A DNA stretch of 64,000 bases from Bedellia somnulentella (taxonomy: Eukaryota; Arthropoda; Insecta; Lepidoptera; Bedelliidae), in assembly GCA_963576735.1 (NCBI GenBank), contig OY755183.1, positions 9,381,213-9,445,212 on the forward strand, given 5' to 3'. The notes under the pieces are model-generated. The model saw nothing but the letters and a program-made list of their open reading frames with translations. It did not search any database and had not been told where the DNA came from. Shown one piece after another: positions 57,850 through 64,000 of this stretch. A program made the translations under genes and the position numbers. Positions within the stretch are counted from its first letter, which is position 1. Each line of letters begins with the position of its first letter.

Positions 57850-58761
57850 CTAGTGGATCGGCCCCGCTTCGCACGGGTAGCGTAGTTTTAAAAATATTGG
57901 AGGTTTCTTCAATCACTGCTCAAGCGTTATGAAATTAGCGCCTTTATTACAACTTACAGCACTCATGTCTGAATATAGTGTTACTTTGTGATTTTGAAAG
58001 CGCTTTTATGATCGGTTCAGATGAATATCTCCGAAATTAAGCTAATTTTTAGGTTTTAATTGATGCAACTACTGGCGCCATCTAGTACGTAATATGTAAA
58101 TTACTAAGGATTTGGTTTTGATCGCGTGCGACTATTATGTTGGGACTATTAATTTTGGTGTTTCTATACCGATTTCTATGATTCTTTTTTTATTGAGTAG
58201 GTAATAATGTTACCTTTTGAAATAAGGGTGATTGAGAGTATTATAAACGTAAGAGAAAACAAATATAATCAGAATGCGCCGAACTGCTAAGCTATCAGGA
58301 GTTACACGTGTTGTTGTGAGTCAACCATAAAAGATAGACATATACTGTTGCGGAATATTTTTTAGATAATTTTATGTTAAATATTTCCGTCATACGTGAT
58401 TTCTATGTAACTTTGACCATTAAGGCTGCACACGCGAGGGAAGCTTAAAAAATGGAGTAACTTCTCCCGTTTTCCCAAAATTTCCCAAAATTCCCCTTTA
58501 CTATTCTGCTGAAAAGTATACAAAAACCTGCCCAGGAGTATGAAGAATAATTGTACCAAGTTTCGTTAAAATCCTCCGAGTAGTTTTTGTTTCCATAAGG
58601 AACATACAAACCGACAGACAGACAGACAGACAGACAGACAAAAATTTTACTGATTGCATTTTTGGCATCAGTATCGATCCCTAATCACCCCCTGATAGTT
58701 ATTTTGAAAATATATTCCATGTACACAATTGACCTCTCTACAGATTTATTATAAGTATAGA
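57850..58761 (-). mobile_element. Helitron, Lep1-type (copy 2, divergent)
   Basis: The 5' end TCTATACTTATAATAAATCT at 58761 reads down to CTAG at 57850, between A and T flanks. The 3' hairpin ACCCG-TGCGAAG-CGGGG is perfect here. The CAGA run is short (about six repeats). At 912 bp it is more diverged than the other two copies. Confidence 0.92.
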
Positions 58762-59095
58762 TATAGATATGATCGCACATCTGAGAAAGAAAAAAAGTCG
58801 TGAGCCTCGTTATTACCAGCTTATTGGAATAAAATACCCTAAACAAAGTACAAAAAATACCCATGTTAACAAATATTTTTAATGATAAGGTGATGAAAGA
58901 AAATATCTTTTGAAAATCTTTCATTGTGTTTGTCTGTAAGAATTAAATCTTCTGACCGAGTTTTTAGTTGAGTTTTAGTAGAGTGAAGGTTTCCAAAATT
59001 GAATTTTTGATATTTGACAATTAAATAACTCTTTTCAAGCTGCACGAAAAACAAAATGGTTGATATGTTCGTTCTTCACAGCCCGTATATATTAT
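58762..59095. other. AT-rich spacer, nothing recognised
   Basis: Overlapping minus frames (58685-58924, 58866-59054) are low-complexity. Confidence 0.4.
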
Positions 59096-59340
59096 GTCCC
59101 CATTAATAGGCTCGAGCCTACCCTACACAGGGTGATTTGGCCTTAGTCCACCACGCTGGCCAATTGCGAGTTGGCAGACTAACTACTACGTAATAGTAGC
59201 CGGGGAAGACGGCATTACGTGCCCTCCGAAGCACGGAACCATCTTAGTTGTCGGATAATCAGGTGATTCAAGCCTGCAATGTCCTTCCCAGCAGGGCCGC
59301 GCCGACCCCAGGCAGCGCCTGTGTGCGGAACCTCTGAAGC
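59096..59340 (-). repeat. SINE body of a second, GC-richer family
   Basis: AGGGTGATTTGGCCTTAGTC, CACGCTGGCCAATTGCGAG, GCCCTCCGAAGCACGGAACC and CAGCAGGGCCGCGCCGACC resemble a lepidopteran SINE with conserved GGCACGGA-type blocks. A tRNA-headed piece with similar GC-rich text lies at 61060-61257. Confidence 0.65.
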
Positions 59341-60175
59341 GCCTCTTTTTAGGGTTCCCTACCAAAATAAATAAAGAATAAATAAAGGAAAGAAAAACTT
59401 CGACACAGGCGGGAATCGAATCCGCGACCTCGGGTATACGCCCCGACGCTCTGCTAACTGAGCCACCGTGTCAATTGGCTGCCAGTGCGAAATTCTTCTA
59501 TCCTTTATTTCTTTTTACACGTTTAAGTAGTGTTTGCGTTTCCTACCTCCGAATTTTAACTAATTCGGAAGGCCACTTGTCTACCTTTTCAGATAGAATG
59601 CAAATGTTGAAAACGCCTAACTATCACATAATTTAAATCTTTTTTCGTTCATGAAAACCTCATGTGGGGATTATTACAAATAAATAATAAATAAAGAACC
59701 GTGACAGTGTCTCAGTTGGCAGAGCGTCGGGGCGTATACCCGAGGTCGCGGGTTCGATTCCCGCCTGTGTCGAAGTTTTTCTTTCCTTTATTTATTAGTA
59801 ATAATCCCCACATGAGGTTTTCATGAACAAAAAAAAGATTTAAATTCCCTACCAAAAGGTAAAACGGGACCCAATTACTAAGACTTTGCTGTTTATCTGT
59901 CTGACTGTCTCCAGGCTGTATCTCATAAAACGTGAAACATTTCATACAATAATCATGTTTTTATTGTATTTTATTGCTCAATTTTAAAAACGTTAATAAG
60001 TAGACGCTAAATTTTTTTACAGAATATTTACTTGTATATCACCTTAAATAATTTAATAACAGTAAAGTAAATAGCAAAGGAAGGCTCCCATACAAAAACG
60101 TAATTTTCTATTATAGATGGTAGTGCGGAACCCTTCGTGCGTGAGCCAACTCGCACTTGGCCGGTTTTTTAACGA
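59341..60175 (+). repeat. Interspersed repeat (AGGGTTCC ... CACTTGGCCGGTTTTTT) split by a retroposon
   Basis: Starts TTTTTAGGGTTCCCTACC, resumes after the insertion with CCAAAAGGTAAAACGGGACC and CAGGCTGTATCTCATAAAAC, and ends ACTCGCACTTGGCCGG plus T6. I recognise this as a dispersed lepidopteran repeat; its class is uncertain. Confidence 0.65.
59368..59844 (+). mobile_element. tRNA-bearing retroposon, inverted dimer with 13 bp TSD
   Basis: Flanked by TTCCCTACCAAAA at 59355-59367 and 59845-59857, within another repeat whose uninterrupted text can be inferred. A minus tRNA-like (59402-59472) is followed by its reversed upstream module and 3' hairpin. A plus tRNA-like (59703-59772, with a 2-nt D-side deletion), its tail, the hairpin and AAAAAAAAGATTTAAA at the 3' end come next. 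Confidence 0.9.
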
Positions 60176-61059
60176 TTTTAGACTTAATGAATATTTTTAT
60201 TTGTAAATTTTGACTGTAATAAATTTGTAATATTTAAATCACAGCTTTAACTAAATGCTTAAGGGTATAACGGTGTAAGCATTTGGTAAAAAGTACATAA
60301 AATAAAATATCATTAATTAATGTCTGTTCCTTCCACATAGTCTCTAAAACAGCCGGGAAAAAGCTTTTTTTTCTATTCAAAATTAGTTTTTTGTTTTATA
60401 TCTTAAACAGAACTTATATATATATTTGTGTAGGAAATTACATAAAAATTCATACCAACCACTACTTGAAACGTTTTTTAATCAGATTTAATAACACTTT
60501 CATCGATGACCTGACTGGTTTCTGTCTCTTATGATGGTGTCCAAATGGATGATTGTGCCGTAAACTATTTACTAATTTTAGTTGCATTTTTATTACGTTC
60601 TTCTTCTTGTTTTCTTTTCCTGATAAGATTCTCGTAACCAGACCAAATCTTTCTTAACTATTTATTATAAAAAATCAACCTTCATACAATTGCAATCAAA
60701 TGATTGTTCAATTATTTTGTTTTGTCTTGGCTTTCTCGTTCATTATATCGCACGCATCGCATCGGGTTGCGTACACAACACGAACTCACTAAACTAATAC
60801 ATACTAATCAAACTCGACGCCTCTTCGGCTCAAAAGAACTGCCGCCGTTTTAACTTTGAGCTCATAAGTAATGTAAAATAAAACCCTAAGCGTAAAATGA
60901 AACCTTAAACGTGAATAATAATAAACATTAAATATTGAGAGACTTGTTCAATGAGCGCAATAGATGTTTTGTTGTTTACAAGGCGTATGTTGGGCCTATT
61001 CTACCTACTTACTTCTAAATCTTTTAGGTAACAAGGTAGGTAGGTAACAAAAATAATTT
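60176..61059. other. Unresolved; candidate distal promoter/5' UTR of the RhoGEF gene
   Basis: At 60740-60870 the minus strand reads like an unspliced insect 5' leader (GTGAGTTCGTGTTGTGTACG) and contains a short frame MNEKAKTKQNN. No splice donor or TATA box can be assigned firmly. The remainder is AT-rich. Confidence 0.2.
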
Positions 61060-61257
61060 AGGTGGCGCGGGCGCGGCGCCCCTATAGTCCTGGCGCCTGT
61101 GTGCGCCGCACACTTCGCACACAAGGGCGGCGCGGCCCTGCTTCCCAGCTGCCCTTAAATATTGCAAATTAAATTTGTGAGTTTATCCCCCGGATATTGA
61201 ACCCGAGACCTCCGTACTTGAAGCCAAGCGCTGAACCGCTGGACCACGGAGACAGTA
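61060..61257 (-). repeat. tRNA-headed SINE (GC-rich family)
   Basis: The tRNA-like head at 61197-61257 (reverse: CGTGGTCCAGCGGTTCAGCG and GAGGTCTCGGGTTCAATATC) keeps A and B boxes. Body 61060-61140 is GC-rich (CAAGGGCGGCGCGGCCCTGC on +). Confidence 0.65.
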
Positions 61258-61690
61258 TCAAAGTATGGGACTCAAAATTAAAATAATATACAGAATCACT
61301 CAACTTCATATAATAATTGATCATAAGAATTTTTAATATGGTTTATACTCTAAAAGAACAAAAAATAAATAGAATATGCAAGATGCTTGAAACTATTTTT
61401 CGCGAAAAAATAATTCATCGCCAAATCCGTTTATGTGAAATATTTTGAAGACGGCCTGATTTACTTTTCAGAAACATCGTTTATCAAACGCAAAATTTAA
61501 TCCTCTTTAGTTATTATCTGGCACCCAAATACTCCAATATGCTTTTAAGGGCTTTTTTGAAGTTTCTACTTAATCCAAATAGGTGGATTCGGTTATAATT
61601 TATAGAAGAGTATGGTTCAACGAGATCTATAGTATTGAAACATAAACTACAATTGAAACGCAAATTTTAACATTACGTCTTTCATTTAAC
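61258..61690. other. No recognisable feature
   Basis: AT-rich, no domain-bearing frame. Confidence 0.4.
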
Positions 61691-61694
61691 CGTG

Positions 61695-61910
61695 CAGTGC
61701 CGGCTGAGAATGTCACTACCCCTTTCCACCCACGAGTGTCGTATGAGGCGGCTAAGCTTTTTAATTGGTCTGCGATGGGCGGTGCGGTTCCAACCGCTAC
61801 TCGTACCAACGATACTTTATTTCTACCGTCCCCCTATAAACTTCCAAATGTGGCTGAGGAGTTTCTAGCTCTGAAGCTCTGGCTACCCTTTCTTGGGATT
61901 GGTGACTATT
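61695..61910 (+). repeat. 240 bp interspersed repeat
   Basis: CAGTGCCGGCTGAGAATGTC, CGTATGAGGCGGCTAAG, then GCTCTGGCTACCCTTTCTTG. An 86-codon frame through it (61697-61957) is incidental. Confidence 0.75.
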
Positions 61911-62284
61911 TAAATGTGTTGGTGAATATTTGGATTTTTCCTAGTTGTATATTGTAAAGATATAAATGTATACTGTATAACGGATTAAAGAGTCAGAAAA
62001 ATAAATCAATAGCATTCACGGGGAATCAGGGCTTTTGTTCTTTAAACAGTGATACTTCAATTTAAATTCACACTATTGCAAAAAGAAAATATTATTTTAA
62101 CAAATAAATAAAATTTTCCATGCACTAACTAGTGCACCAGTTTAGAAATTATTCACACACCTACTTAATCTAAGAGTTATAATAGCAATAAAGGCTACAG
62201 TTTTAAAAGGCCTTGGACAACCATCTTCAGTGACTTCTAGATGCCGAAAGTGGAAAGTTTTTGTTTCGTCTAAATTCTGGTGAG
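61911..62284. other. No recognisable feature
   Basis: AT-rich spacer. Confidence 0.4.
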
Positions 62285-62503
62285 TATACATATACTCACG
62301 GCTATAAATCCCTAGGATGGGTAGCCAGATCTAAGGAATTAGAAATTCCTCAGCCACTTTAGTGAGGAAAAGATAGTAAAATGGGGGAGGAACCGCATTG
62401 CACAAAAATCTATTAAAAAGCCCAAAAACTCTTAGTTGCCTCTTACGTACACCTACGGGAAGAAACGGTAAGGTAGTGCTATTCTAAGCCGATACTACAC
62501 AGC
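62285..62503 (-). repeat. 240 bp interspersed repeat
   Basis: CATATACTCACGGCTATAAA to TTCTAAGCCGATACTACACA, with a short deletion after CAGCCACTTTAGTG. Confidence 0.8.
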
Positions 62504-62692
62504 TGAAAACAAGATAAAATTAAAAATGGTGGTGGCATTTTGGAAATCACTTTCAAAAACTATCACTTAAAAAGTGCTACAGTTGTTAGTTGCCACTTTC
62601 AAACTCTATAGAAAAAAAATGGAATTTAAACAAATCCAAGCCAACTCTAAAGGTTTATTACTTTTATAAAATATGAGTTTTTGGAAAAATAA

Positions 62693-62831
62693 TCTATACT
62701 TATAATAAATCTGTAGAGAGGTCAATTCTGTACATGAAATATATTTTCAAAATAACTATCAGGTGGTGATTAGGGATCGATACTGATGCCAAAAATGCAA
62801 TCAGTAAAATTTTTGTCTGTCTGTCTGTCTC

Positions 62832-62881
<50 letters not shown>

Positions 62882-63692
62882 GGTTTGTATGTTCCTTATG
62901 GAAACAAAAACTACTCGACGGATTTTAACGAAACTTGGTACAATTATTCTTCATACTCCTGCGCAGGTTTTTGTATACTTTCCAGCAGAGAAGTAAAGGG
63001 GAATTTTGGGAAATTTGGGGAAAACGGCAGAAGTTACTCCATTTTTTAAGCTTTCGTCGCGTGTGCAGCCTTAATGGTTAAACTTACATAGAAATCATGT
63101 GTGGCGGAAATATTCTTCATAAAATTATCTAAAAAAAAATCCTCAACAGTATATGTCTATCTTTTATGGTTGACTCACAATAACACGTGTAATTCCTGAT
63201 AGCTTAGCAGTTCGGAACATCCTAATTATATTTATTTACTCTTACGTTTGTAAACCTCTTACTCATCCCTAATTTAAAAAAGGTTACATTATTACCTATT
63301 CAATAAAAAAAGAATCATAGAAATCGGTAGACAAATACCAAAATTATACATAATATAAGCCATCGCGCCCGTGATCGAAACCAAATCTTTACTAATTTAC
63401 ATATAACATACTAGATGGCGCCAGTAGTTGCATCCTTCATAACGTATTGACTATTTTTTAGATACTTCATGGCGTTTTATTCCAAAATTTGCTATTAAAC
63501 GGAAATACTGAACCGTTCATTAAAGCGCATTCAAAATCACCAAACTACACTGTTAACAACGGGAGTGCTATGAATTTAATAAATTGAAAACATTACGCTG
63601 AATTTCACAATGCTTGAGCAGTGACTGAAGAAAGAAACCTCAGATATTTAAAAAAACAACGCTACCCGTGCGAAGCTGGGACGATCCACTAG
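62693..63692 (+). mobile_element. Helitron, Lep1-type (copy 3)
   Basis: Begins TCTATACTTATAATAAATCT after A 62692 and ends CTAG before T 63693; exactly 1000 bp. The CTGT microsatellite at 62815-62880 has one CTCT interruption. The 3' subterminal hairpin is ACCCGTGCGAAGCTGGGA. Closely similar to copy 1, and no protein is encoded. Confidence 0.93.
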
Positions 63693-64000
63693 TATAACAA
63701 TAAATTTGTGTGATCCACGGTGTAATGTTATATCAAATACGTGACTAGAAATATTCATACTTTTAATCAGGGCACTTTGTTATCTTTCTTTTCGCATTGT
63801 CATAAGGCTCTATTTTGCCTGCATGATACCTTTTTATAGCTCCCACATGGTTGGGATTAAAATTTAAGCACTCAAAAGTATTACTTATCTTCTGTTTTAA
63901 AATAAAGCATCTTAATTTTAGGGTCCCACAGTTAAAATGGAAGTCTAATAGAGTAAACACATTTAAAATAATTATACATAATAATGGAACATATTTATTA
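63693..64000. other. No recognisable feature
   Basis: AT-rich; a 65-codon minus frame (63763-63960) has no known domain. Confidence 0.4.

Overview
The window looks like a chromosomal segment of a butterfly or moth (Lepidoptera). It is AT-rich, has short exons with GT-AG introns, and is crowded with transposon types known from Lepidoptera: Lep1-type Helitrons with an internal CAGA microsatellite, RTE and jockey/CR1 retrotransposon remnants, tRNA-derived SINEs, a piggyBac-type element flanked by TTAA, and MITEs. No bacterial-style operon is present. Species cannot be told from the sequence.

Two host genes can be reconstructed. On the + strand, six exons between 9001 and 13530 encode the C-terminal 250 residues of a multiplexin (collagen XV/XVIII type), including a complete endostatin domain with its four cysteines. 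The upstream exons are not visible, so the first 9 kb is probably a large intron. On the - strand, eight exons between 54270 and 47384 encode about 1730 residues of a Dbl-family RhoGEF: a long low-complexity N-terminal region, then a DH domain, then a PH domain and the stop codon. Its first exon(s) are not identified. Splice phases are consistent at every junction of both genes.

The rest is mobile DNA. Positions 1-3866 (- strand) hold a non-LTR retrotransposon with an open ORF1 and an open ORF2 that runs off the window. Positions 4349-8466 are a head-to-tail array of 13 units of about 316 bp, each with a tRNA-like cloverleaf, Pol III A and B boxes and a T5 terminator. Dispersed relatives lie at 12581, 16268, 24530, 27169, 28775, 49170, 57388 and 59368. 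Several are inverted (head-to-head) dimers, and three are flanked by 12-13 bp target-site duplications and share one 3' end. This tRNA-bearing palindromic/tandem retroposon family is the best candidate here for something undescribed.

From 13.6 to 47 kb and from 54.3 to 64 kb the window is mainly repeats. About 20 copies belong to a 240 bp repeat whose 3' tail resembles that of the resident RTE element. There are also about ten pieces of a tRNA-headed SINE, three Helitrons, a copia-type pol end with a putative LTR, a piggyBac-like element, a PIF/Harbinger-type MITE and foldback elements. Stretches with nothing recognisable are listed as such. All family names rest on motifs read by eye, since no database search was possible.
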